Below are positions 29,126 through 36,664 of a stretch of 64,000 nucleotides of DNA, in pieces. The DNA is from Dokdonella sp. (GTDB taxonomy: Bacteria > Pseudomonadota > Gammaproteobacteria > Xanthomonadales > Rhodanobacteraceae). The notes beneath the pieces are model-generated. The model did no database searches. It saw only the letters and a list, made by a program, of their open reading frames with translations, and was not told the DNA's origin. How positions within the stretch are numbered: the first letter of the stretch is position 1; every line of letters begins with the position of its first letter. The position numbers and the translations under genes are program-made. The DNA lies in contig NZ_JAGIAG010000001.1 in NCBI RefSeq assembly GCF_017744955.1, forward strand, positions 434,001-498,000. Direction: 5' to 3'.

Positions 29126-30196
29126 GTGGCCAGCGTCAAGGAAGAGCTTTCCAACGTGATCGCGGATGCCGTCGCAGCCGCGTCTCCGCGTGCCGGCGTG
29201 CAGCCACGTCAGCTCTCCGAAGAGGAACACGCGCTGTTCGCGCGCACCGGCCAGCACCGCGAAGTCGCGCCCGGCGAGGTCATCTTCCGCCGCGGCGAAC
29301 TCGGTCGCAGCATGTTCGTCGTCGAGTCCGGCCAGATCCAGCTCGAATTCGGCGACGGTCTTCCCGACAAGCTGATCGGCCCGCGCGAATTCTTCGGCGA
29401 GCTGGTGCTGTTCGTCGGCAGCCACACCCGCGTCGCCAACGCCGTGGCGGTGACGCCGACCGGCCTGCACATCGTCGAGCACGACGCGTTCGAAAGCCTG
29501 CTCGACACGGAGCCGCGCCTGATCGCGCAGTTCATGCGGCGCTCGTTCTCCTATCTCGTCGCCAGCGAACAGCAGCTGATCCAGGGCCTCAAACGGCGCA
29601 ACGAAGACTTGATGGTCACGCTCGACTCGTTGCGCCAGGCGCGCACGCAACTGACGACCGCCGAACGCCTCGTGCAGACCGACGAACTGACCGGCCTGTG
29701 CAACCGGCGCGGCCTCTACATGTATCTGGAACGCCTGCACCAGCAGCGCCTGCCGGAAACCGTGCTCGGCCTGCTGCTGGTCGACCTCGACCACTTCAAG
29801 CAGATCAACGACCGCTGCGGCCACCTGATCGGCGACCAGGTGCTGCGCGCGATCGCCGAGGAAGTGCAGAGCGCGGCCAGCTCCACCGACGTGCCCTGCC
29901 GCCTCGGCGGCGACGAGTTCGCGCTGCTGATGCAGATCACCGGCGAAGAGGAGCTGCGCGCGCGCGCGACCCAGATCATCGCCGCCGTGCACGCGCTGCG
30001 CTTTCCCGGCGTCGGCGAAGGGCTGGTCGTTTCGGTCAGCATCGGCGCCAGCCTGTGCGCGGACGGCATCGACTGGGCGGTCTGGTACAGCGACGCCGAT
30101 GCCGCCCTGTACGAAGCCAAGGGCCGCGGCGGCGACGGCTACGAAGTGAACCATTCGGGCGGGCTGGCCGACGGAATGCTGCCGCAGCTGGCCTGA
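29126..30196 (+). CDS. Diguanylate cyclase with N-terminal cyclic-nucleotide-type sensor domain
   Basis: From a GTG at 29126, with GTGGGGG before it, the protein has 356 residues. An N-terminal cNMP-binding (CAP-ED) domain (about 30-150: GEVIFRRGELGRSMFVVESGQIQLEFGD, GELVLFVGSHTRVANAVA) is joined by a coiled coil to a GGDEF domain (DELTGLCNRRGLYMYL, LLVDLDHFKQIND, RLGGDEFALLMQI). The GGDEF active site is intact, so it can be expected to make cyclic di-GMP. I do not see an obvious RxxD inhibitory site. The sensor domain lacks clear phosphate-binding cassette residues that would prove cAMP binding. There is no transmembrane segment. An ATG at 29066 is a possible longer start. Confidence 0.88.
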   Translation: MASVKEELSNVIADAVAAASPRAGVQPRQLSEEEHALFARTGQHREVAPGEVIFRRGELGRSMFVVESGQIQLEFGDGLPDKLIGPREFFGELVLFVGSHTRVANAVAVTPTGLHIVEHDAFESLLDTEPRLIAQFMRRSFSYLVASEQQLIQGLKRRNEDLMVTLDSLRQARTQLTTAERLVQTDELTGLCNRRGLYMYLERLHQQRLPETVLGLLLVDLDHFKQINDRCGHLIGDQVLRAIAEEVQSAASSTDVPCRLGGDEFALLMQITGEEELRARATQIIAAVHALRFPGVGEGLVVSVSIGASLCADGIDWAVWYSDADAALYEAKGRGGDGYEVNHSGGLADGMLPQLA

Positions 30197-30361
30197 GTTT
30201 CCGCGACGGTTGGCGCGAGAATTGCTGTCCTGTCGGTACTTGCCGCGTTTCAACGTATCGGAAAGGATGAGCACGGATGCGAGCGGTGGCGCCTGGCACG
30301 CCATGCGCGCAAGATCACGTCGCGTCGTCGCCGGACGCCGGGGGGAACCAGCAGTCGAACC

Positions 30362-33010
30362 ATGAACGCGCTCGCACAATCCGCACCGCCCATCGCGCAG
30401 CCGGCCACCGTGCCGTTGCTGCGCACGCTCGTGCTCTGCGATCTCGTCGATTCGACCGCCCTGGTCGGACGCCTCGGCGACCAGCGCGCCGCCGAGCTGT
30501 TCCGCAAGCACGACCGCGCGGTGCGCGATCTGCTGCAGACGCACGGCGGCCGCGAGATCGACAAGACCGACGGTTTCCTCGCCATGTTCGAGCGCCCGAT
30601 CCAGGCGGTCGCGTTCGCGCTCGACTACCAGCGCCAGCTGCGTCGGCTCGGCGAGGACGAGCGCAATCCGCTGGTCGCGCGCGTCGGCGTCCACGTCGGC
30701 GACGTACTGACCTGGGACAACACGCCCGACGACGTCGCCAAGGGTGCCAAGGCGACCGAAGTGGAAGGCCTGGTCAAGCCGATCGCCTCGCGCCTGATGC
30801 AGCTCGCGCTGCCGGGCCAGACCCTGCTTTCCGGCGTCGCCTATTCGCTCGCGCATCGCGCCCAGGGCGAACTCGGCGAACGCCTCGCGACGGTGCGCTG
30901 GCGCACGCACGGCCGCTATCAATTCAAGGGCGTCCCCGATCCGATCCCGGTGTTCGAGGTCGGCGAGGAAGGCCTCGCTCCGCTCAAGGCGCCGCCGTGG
31001 TCCGGCAAGGCGCACCGCGAAGTGCCGTTCTGGCGCCGCCCGGCGAGCCTGACGATCGAACTCGTCCTGCTCGCGATCGTCGCCGCGATACCGCTGTGGT
31101 ACCTGCTCAAGCCGGCGCCGGCGATCGCGTTCGCCAATCGCGACTGGGTCGTCGTCGGCGATCTCAAGAACCTCACCGGCGAATCGAAATTCGACGAGTC
31201 GCTGCAGACCGCGTTCCGCATCGGCCTCGAGCAGTCGCGCTACGTCAACGTGCTGTCGGACCTGAAGACGCGCGAGACGATCAAGCTGATGCGGCGCGAT
31301 CCGGAAAAGACCTCGGTCGATCGCGCCGTCGGCTCCGAGATCGCAATCCGCGACGGCGCGCGCGCGCTGATCCTGCCGACCATCGCCGAGATCGGCGGCC
31401 GCGTGCGCGTGACCGCCGAGGTGATCGACCCGAACACGCAGACGACGGTGTACTCCGAATCCGCCGACGGGGTCGGCGAGCCGTCGGTGCTGCCTTCGCT
31501 GGACAAGGTCAATCAGCAGCTGCGCGTGCGGCTCGGTGAGGCGCTGGCGACGGTGTCGAACGAGTCGCGGCCGTTGGAAAAGGCGGCGACCAAGGATCTG
31601 GAAGCCCTGCGTGCCTACTCGCTGGGCCGACGTGCCTACAACTCGGGGGACATGAAGGAGGCGCTCGAACTGCTGCGGCAGGCGACGAAACTGGATCCCG
31701 ACTTCGCCCTGGCCAGAACGACGATCGCGAGCATCCATTTCAACGTCGGCGAGAACACCGAGGCGCTGAAGGAAATCGACAGGGCGATGGCGGCACGCGA
31801 TCGCCTGTCGCCCCGCGATACGCTTTTCGTGGAAGCCCGACGAGCCCAGTTCGGTTCTCCGGCGGCGGCTCTGGAGAAGTGGAAGGCACTCTCGAAGCTG
31901 TATCCGGACTTCGCCATTGCGCGAGGGTGGTTCGGCTACATGTCGTGGCAGTACGCCAACCGGTTCGACGATGCCATCCAGGCGTACCTCGACCTGAATT
32001 CTCCGCAGAACCCCGACTCGGGGTTGAGGGACGCCACGCTGGGCGTCTGGTACCTGGGGCAGGAAAAGTACGACGAGGCGCGGCGGCGCCTGACGAACTG
32101 GTCGCAGCTCGGATTCGCGGAGTCCCGGGCCGCCGTCGACGCCGCGCAACGGCAGTTCGACAAGCTGGATTCGATTCTGAAAAGCAACAAGAACGTGGAC
32201 GTCGTCGGCGAAGACGTGACCACGCAGAACGCGCGCGTGGCGTTCGCGGTCGATCAGGGACGCTGGAACGAAGCCTGGAAAACCCTGGCCAAGAGCAAGT
32301 CGGAACTCGCACCGGAAAGAGCCCGGAGTCTGCGCAAACTGCGCGGCATCGAAGTGAGCTTGCGGACGCTGATGGGCGAGGACGATGCCGTCGAGCAGCT
32401 GCGGACGTTCATCCAGGAAGAAAAGCTCGCGCTCGAAAAGGAAAAATATCTCGACCGCACCGAGACGATCTTCCATCTGCTTTTCGCGGGCTATCTCGCC
32501 GCGACGAAAGACGACGTGAAGCTCGCGCAGCAGGCCATTGCGCAGATCGGCCCCGAAGCCGCGAGCGGCGAGTATCCGGTCCTGAGCCGAATGCTGGCGG
32601 CGACGCAGGCCGAAATCGCGCGGGCGAACGGGAAGCCCGAGGAAGCGATCCGTCTCTTGCAGGCTTCGCCGCTCGACGACAGCGAGCTCTTCGTCACGCG
32701 CGTCGCTCTGATGCATGCATACGCGGCCAAAGGGGACACGGCCGCGGCCTTGAAGCAGGCGGAGTGGCTGGCGAAGCGCCGCGGCCGGGCCTACACGGAG
32801 TACAACGCCGACTGGGTGGCCCGCCCATTCAACGTGGCCCAGTCCGATCTGGCACTCCTGAGCAGCGCCGAATTCTCCGCCGCGCTCGGCGACGCGAAGC
32901 AGGCGCGCGCATCATTGAGCGCGTTCACGCAGGCATGGCCGACGGCAAGAGAGTCCAAGCCGGTTTCGGCGCGCATTCAAAAGATCGAGACGCAGCTCGC
33001 GGGTTCCTGA
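30362..33010 (+). CDS. Peptide-modification-system cyclase: class III cyclase-like domain, one TM helix, TPR domain
   Basis: The 882-residue protein has three parts. Residues 18-200 are a class III nucleotide cyclase-like domain: LVLCDLVDSTALVGRLGD with the first metal Asp, DKTDGFLAMFE with the second, and LVARVGVHVGDVL. One membrane helix (about 233-255, LVLLAIVAAIPLWYLL) follows, then a TolB-N-like segment (GDLKNLTGES...) and a long TPR region to the end. I recognise this layout as the putative peptide modification system cyclase family (TIGR04510, from memory). That family occurs with a nitrile-hydratase-leader-like peptide and a SagB-like dehydrogenase, and both follow here. Whether it makes cAMP/cGMP, and why a peptide locus needs it, is unknown. 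Codon use becomes less GC-biased in the TPR half. Confidence 0.8.
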   Translation: MNALAQSAPPIAQPATVPLLRTLVLCDLVDSTALVGRLGDQRAAELFRKHDRAVRDLLQTHGGREIDKTDGFLAMFERPIQAVAFALDYQRQLRRLGEDERNPLVARVGVHVGDVLTWDNTPDDVAKGAKATEVEGLVKPIASRLMQLALPGQTLLSGVAYSLAHRAQGELGERLATVRWRTHGRYQFKGVPDPIPVFEVGEEGLAPLKAPPWSGKAHREVPFWRRPASLTIELVLLAIVAAIPLWYLLKPAPAIAFANRDWVVVGDLKNLTGESKFDESLQTAFRIGLEQSRYVNVLSDLKTRETIKLMRRDPEKTSVDRAVGSEIAIRDGARALILPTIAEIGGRVRVTAEVIDPNTQTTVYSESADGVGEPSVLPSLDKVNQQLRVRLGEALATVSNESRPLEKAATKDLEALRAYSLGRRAYNSGDMKEALELLRQATKLDPDFALARTTIASIHFNVGENTEALKEIDRAMAARDRLSPRDTLFVEARRAQFGSPAAALEKWKALSKLYPDFAIARGWFGYMSWQYANRFDDAIQAYLDLNSPQNPDSGLRDATLGVWYLGQEKYDEARRRLTNWSQLGFAESRAAVDAAQRQFDKLDSILKSNKNVDVVGEDVTTQNARVAFAVDQGRWNEAWKTLAKSKSELAPERARSLRKLRGIEVSLRTLMGEDDAVEQLRTFIQEEKLALEKEKYLDRTETIFHLLFAGYLAATKDDVKLAQQAIAQIGPEAASGEYPVLSRMLAATQAEIARANGKPEEAIRLLQASPLDDSELFVTRVALMHAYAAKGDTAAALKQAEWLAKRRGRAYTEYNADWVARPFNVAQSDLALLSSAEFSAALGDAKQARASLSAFTQAWPTARESKPVSARIQKIETQLAGS

Positions 33011-33078
33011 AACCATGCGAACTGAAAGATCGATTTTTCCGTCGAATTAATTTTTATAAAGGTATAAATAAGCCCGTT

Positions 33079-33366
33079 CTATTGGTCCGAGCTGTCGATA
33101 TGGACGGCGGGAACGCGGAACGAGCCATATACTTGAATGATGTCCTCGTCCAATTGCCGATTCGCGGCGAGGAAAGTCTCCTTGCTTCCGAGGCGCTTGG
33201 ACATCAGGCAGCTCGCCTTCAAGTTCACGACGACGTGAAACGGAATGCCCAGCTCGACCAGCGCGGCTGCGGGCTTGTCTTCGTATCGGCGACGAAATTC
33301 GTCGTTCGTTGCGAGCTCGTGAATCAGCTTACGACACTGTTCGACGGTCAGCGTGGCGTCACTCAT
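33079..33366 (-). CDS. Putative RiPP precursor with nitrile-hydratase-like leader
   Basis: The 95-residue protein starts at an ATG with AGGGG before it. Residues 6-45 (VEQCRKLIHELATNDEFRRR, KPAAALVELGIP) form the helical leader seen in NHLP-type precursors, which descend from the nitrile hydratase alpha subunit: x-F-R-x-x-Y/L-x-x-x-P-x-x-A-L-x-x-L-G. A conserved middle follows, SCLMSKRLGSKETFLAANRQL, like the S-C-x-x-x-K-x-L-A-S-K-E pattern of the modified-peptide family (TIGR04509, from memory). The variable end reads QVYGSFRVPAVHIDSSDQ and is the best candidate core. Cys are only C11 and C53. No double-Gly cleavage site is clear. It is convergent with the cyclase and divergent from the dehydrogenase. 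Confidence 0.78.
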   Translation of the reverse strand: MSDATLTVEQCRKLIHELATNDEFRRRYEDKPAAALVELGIPFHVVVNLKASCLMSKRLGSKETFLAANRQLDEDIIQVYGSFRVPAVHIDSSDQ

Positions 33367-33387
33367 CGGATAAAACCCCTGGATTCA

Positions 33388-33418
33388 GCGAAACGTCGTT
33401 CTCCGAATGACGTTTCGC
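33388..33418. promoter_or_regulatory. Perfect inverted repeat in the precursor/dehydrogenase promoter
   Basis: GCGAAACGTC (33388-33397) and its exact complement GACGTTTCGC (33409-33418) are separated by 11 bases. The repeat is 22 to 52 bases upstream of the precursor start and about 150-180 bases upstream of the dehydrogenase start. It is suited either as an operator or as a hairpin in the precursor leader. The two half-site centres are 21 bases apart, two helical turns, as for a dimeric regulator. Confidence 0.6.
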
Positions 33419-33570
33419 AATGATCGAAAAATCGCGTCGCGACTCAAAGTGTAGCCGCGCCGCGATCTGCGCGCCAATGTGTTGGGGGAAGTCGATCTCC
33501 CTTCCGCGAATGCAGTGATGTCTTTCGGTCGTGCTAGCCTAGCCGACCGTCCGAGAAAGAATGTCAGGCC

Positions 33571-34734
33571 ATGCGCGTCCGTCGTTGCGCCATTGTCACC
33601 ATCGAGCCGCGCGAACGACTGGCGTTCGATCTCGCGCTGGTCGTGGAAGGCGGCACCGGCCTGCATTCGGTCGTCGAGTGGGCAGCGTCGGCGCCTCACG
33701 TGGACGAGGAAATCGTGCTCACGCTGGAAGAGGTCGCACTGCTCGGCCAGCTGTCCCCGTCACGATGGAGCGACTTCGAAGAACTCGCGTCGGTGCACTC
33801 GCGTGACGTGTTGGAGTCCCTGGTGCACAAGCGGCTTCTCGTCGTCGAGGCCGAAAAGGAAAGCGTGCGCGAGCAGATTTTGCGGGACACCCATTGGCGT
33901 CCCGCTTCCGCAGCAATGCACTATGCGTCGCGCTGGCGAGGAATCGATACCCAGCTGATGGAGCGGGAGTTCAAGGAATATGCGCAAAGCAGCGTGCTCG
34001 CGCAGTTGGGTCCGCCTCCGCCGCCGGTTCGAGAACGCGTCCCGGCAGAGCAGCGCACCGCATTGCCGCCTGCCGAACCCACACCCTTCGACGCCTTGCT
34101 GCTCAAGCGCGTCACCTGCCGCAACTACGATCGTTCGCGTGAACTCGCGCTCGCCGATTTCTCGTCGGTGCTGTTCCGCACCTTCGGCGCGCGCGCCGTC
34201 GTCGAGACGGCGCCCGGCGTGCGCCTGCTGAAAAAAGGCGTGCCTTCCGCCGGTGGCTTGCATCCGACCGAAGCCTACCTGCTCGTGCAGCGTGTCGAAG
34301 GCGTCGCGCCGGGTCTGTATCACTATCACCCGGTCGATCACGCGCTGGAACCGATCCGTGCGCTGTCGGCGGATGAAGCGACGGAGCTCGCCAGGCGTTT
34401 CGTCGCGGCGCAGGCCTACTTCGTCGACGCGCACGTGATGGTGATTCCCGCCAGCCGCTTCCGCCGCAACTTCTGGAAGTACCGCAATCATGCGAAGGCG
34501 TACCGAGCGCTGACGCTCGACGTCGGCTACCTGTCGCACACGATCTATCTTTCCGCGACCGAGCTCGGCCTGGCCGCGTTCATCACCGCGGCGATCAACG
34601 AGATCGACATCGAAGAGGCCTTCGGCCTCGACCCGTTGGAAGAAGGTCCGCTCGCGGTGTGCGGCTTCGGCATCCGCGCCGCCGAGCGCAAGGAAGTCGA
34701 GTTCGATCCGCTGCATGCGGTGTGGCCGGACTGA
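33571..34734 (+). CDS. SagB-like peptide maturation dehydrogenase
   Basis: The 387-residue protein has an N-terminal part (1-170) with no motif that I know, then a nitroreductase-type domain of the SagB group: KRVTCRNYDRSRELALADFSSVLFRTFG, PSAGGLHPTEAYLL (about 225-238), PGLYHYHPVDHALEPI and FRRNFWKYRNHAKAYRALTLDVGYLSHTIYLSATELGL. The Tyr-x-x-x-Lys-x-Tyr region near FWKYRNHAKAYR agrees with SagB FMN-dependent azoline oxidases, which need FMN. I recognise the putative peptide maturation dehydrogenase group (TIGR04511, from memory). SagB enzymes normally work after a YcaO cyclodehydratase, but none is seen here, so the reaction is open. It is divergent from the precursor gene, 205 bases away. 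Confidence 0.8.
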   Translation: MRVRRCAIVTIEPRERLAFDLALVVEGGTGLHSVVEWAASAPHVDEEIVLTLEEVALLGQLSPSRWSDFEELASVHSRDVLESLVHKRLLVVEAEKESVREQILRDTHWRPASAAMHYASRWRGIDTQLMEREFKEYAQSSVLAQLGPPPPPVRERVPAEQRTALPPAEPTPFDALLLKRVTCRNYDRSRELALADFSSVLFRTFGARAVVETAPGVRLLKKGVPSAGGLHPTEAYLLVQRVEGVAPGLYHYHPVDHALEPIRALSADEATELARRFVAAQAYFVDAHVMVIPASRFRRNFWKYRNHAKAYRALTLDVGYLSHTIYLSATELGLAAFITAAINEIDIEEAFGLDPLEEGPLAVCGFGIRAAERKEVEFDPLHAVWPD

Positions 34735-34858
34735 GGTCGACTGCGCTGTTCCTCCAGTCGGAGTTCACCGTGCGGTGCGGCCGCAAAGCCGAACATCGGT
34801 CGGGCCGAATCTGCATTTTTCCATCACCAGCGGATTCTTCGAGACTCCCTACGCGGGC

Positions 34859-35440
34859 TCACCGGATCGCATCGAGATCGATCGACGTATCGAGATCGTG
34901 CGCGAGCGACGGTGCCTCAACGGCAACGACGTCGCGTGCGCGCAGCAGTTCGCGCGCGCCGACGTCGCCGCGCAATCGCATGAGATCGTCGAACCACGCG
35001 CGCGGAAGCAAGGCCGGCACGCCGAGCACGTCCGCGTAGGCGCTCGCGGCGGCGCGCCGCGGCTGTGCGCGCCAGGCTTCGCAGAGGGCGAGCAAATGGT
35101 CGGACCGCAGCGCCGGCTGATCGGTCAAGGCGATCAATGCGCCGTCGCAACGCGTATCCAGCGCCGCGACGCCGGCGCGCAACGAGGTCGACATGCCGCT
35201 CGCGTGATCCGCGGCGACGACGCTCCGCAACGGCAATCCATCCAGCGCGGCGTGCAGGCGCTCGGCGCCGTGACCGAGCACGACGACGCAGTCCAGCGGC
35301 ACCGTCGCCAGTAATGCGCGCGCGGCGCGGCGCAGCAGTGGCTCGCCGTCGATCTCGATCAGCTGCTTGGCCCGCCCGAGCCGACGCGAGGCGCCGGCGG
35401 CGAGCAGGATCGCGCCATGCCTCGGCGCGGCGCGACTCAT
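34859..35440 (-). CDS. MobA/MocA-like nucleotidyltransferase
   Basis: From the ATG at 35440 the protein has 193 residues. It is a small NTP-transferase with the signature AILLAAGASRRLGRAKQLIEIDGEPLLRR, the VVLGHGAERL strand, SGMSTSLRAGVA and LIALTDQPAL, as in molybdenum cofactor cytidylyl- or guanylyltransferases (MocA/MobA). Its ATG overlaps the stop of the xdhC-like gene by four bases, which ties the two together in maturation of a molybdenum hydroxylase. No xanthine dehydrogenase or aldehyde/CO dehydrogenase subunit is in the window, so the target enzyme is unknown. Confidence 0.85.
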   Translation of the reverse strand: MSRAAPRHGAILLAAGASRRLGRAKQLIEIDGEPLLRRAARALLATVPLDCVVVLGHGAERLHAALDGLPLRSVVAADHASGMSTSLRAGVAALDTRCDGALIALTDQPALRSDHLLALCEAWRAQPRRAAASAYADVLGVPALLPRAWFDDLMRLRGDVGARELLRARDVVAVEAPSLAHDLDTSIDLDAIR

Positions 35441-36495
35441 GCACCGTCGCGCCGCGTGAGCGCGCCTTGCAACTGCGCGACGATCGCCAGCGCGATCGCT
35501 TCGGCGCCTTCGCCGCCGAGCGGCAGGCCGACCGGCGCATGCAGACGCGGCCGCAGGCGCGCGGCCGCGTCGGGACCGATCTCCGCCAGCAAGTCGTCGC
35601 GGCGCGCGGCGGGACCGAGCAGGCCGACGTAGCCGATCGTCGTCGCGGCGAGACGGGTCAGGCCGCGCGCGTCGAGCAGGTAGTTGTGGTTCATCACCAG
35701 CGCGGCGTCGAAATGCGTGCCGTCGAGCAGGGTGGGCAGCGTGTCCGGCCCGCCGCCGTGCAGGCGATCGATGCCGCACCCTTCCGCGAAGCGCGCCCAG
35801 CGCTGTCGATGCTCGGCCAGTTCGACGCGCCAGCCGAGCATGCGCGTCAAGCGCAGCAGCGGGGGTGTTTCCGGGCCGGCGCCGAGCAGCAGTACGCGCG
35901 GTGCCGGGCGCACGACGAGCGCGATCGGCTCGTTCGGCGATCCAGGGTCGTCGTTCTTCGCCGTGCCGCGCGCGTCGAAGCGATGCCGGCGTGCCTCGGC
36001 CGCCGCGCCGTGGATGCGCGCCTCGCCGCCGCCGATGAAGTCCGTGGCATTGTCGAGCAGGAGTTCGAGCGCCGCTCCGAGCTCGTCCGCCTCGATCAGC
36101 GCTTCGCGCAGCGGCGATACCGCCGCCGGCAGCGGCAGCAGCCGCACGCGCGTCGAGCCACCGCAGCCTGTGCCGCTGCCGAACACGCGATCCTCATCGC
36201 CGCTGGTGTCGAAGCGCAGGTCGGTGGCGAACCCGCGCTCGAGCACGGCGCGTGCGGCGGTTTCGAGTTCGCCTTCGAGACAGCCGCCGGACAGCGCACC
36301 GACGTGCACGCCGTGCGCATCGAGCAGGATCAACGCGCCCGGCTTGCGGTAGGTCGAGCCGGTGGTTTCGACGACCACCGCGAGTACGCCGGCTTCGCCG
36401 CGCGCGGCCAGCGCGCGCGCGCCTTCGACGACGGCGCGCAGGCCGCCGAGCGGTGTCGTCGCGTCGACCTGTGCGGATGCGGGATCGTGCGTCAC
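35437..36495 (-). CDS. XdhC/CoxI family protein, molybdenum hydroxylase maturation
   Basis: The 352-residue protein has an N-terminal XdhC domain with VVVETTGSTYRKPGALILLDAHG and GALSGGCLEGEL, including the Cys-containing S-G-G-C-x-E motif, and a C-terminal Rossmann-type domain with VLLLGAGPETPPLLRL, MNHNYLLDARGL and YVGLLGPAARRDDLL. XdhC binds the molybdenum cofactor and aids its sulfuration and insertion into xanthine-dehydrogenase-family enzymes. It is the first gene of a coupled pair with the nucleotidyltransferase. A likely sole partner enzyme is not present nearby. Confidence 0.9.
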   Translation of the reverse strand: MTHDPASAQVDATTPLGGLRAVVEGARALAARGEAGVLAVVVETTGSTYRKPGALILLDAHGVHVGALSGGCLEGELETAARAVLERGFATDLRFDTSGDEDRVFGSGTGCGGSTRVRLLPLPAAVSPLREALIEADELGAALELLLDNATDFIGGGEARIHGAAAEARRHRFDARGTAKNDDPGSPNEPIALVVRPAPRVLLLGAGPETPPLLRLTRMLGWRVELAEHRQRWARFAEGCGIDRLHGGGPDTLPTLLDGTHFDAALVMNHNYLLDARGLTRLAATTIGYVGLLGPAARRDDLLAEIGPDAAARLRPRLHAPVGLPLGGEGAEAIALAIVAQLQGALTRRDGA

Positions 36496-36664
36496 GAAGT
36501 ACCTCGTTCAACATGGTGGAAGCCGCGCCGGTGAGCGTCGTTCGCATGGCCCCGAAGGCATCGACGACGCACGCGGTCCGTCTTCTCCGACGGGAGGAAA
36601 ACCACAGCTCCGCCAGCGCCGAACCGATCGACGACGGAATGCATGACGTTGCCCGCGCGCGTTT

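Noticed and set aside
30300..34800. A YcaO, LanM, radical SAM, peptidase or ABC exporter gene in or near the RiPP locus
   Set aside because: None of the neighbouring genes between about 29 and 40 kb shows motifs of these families.
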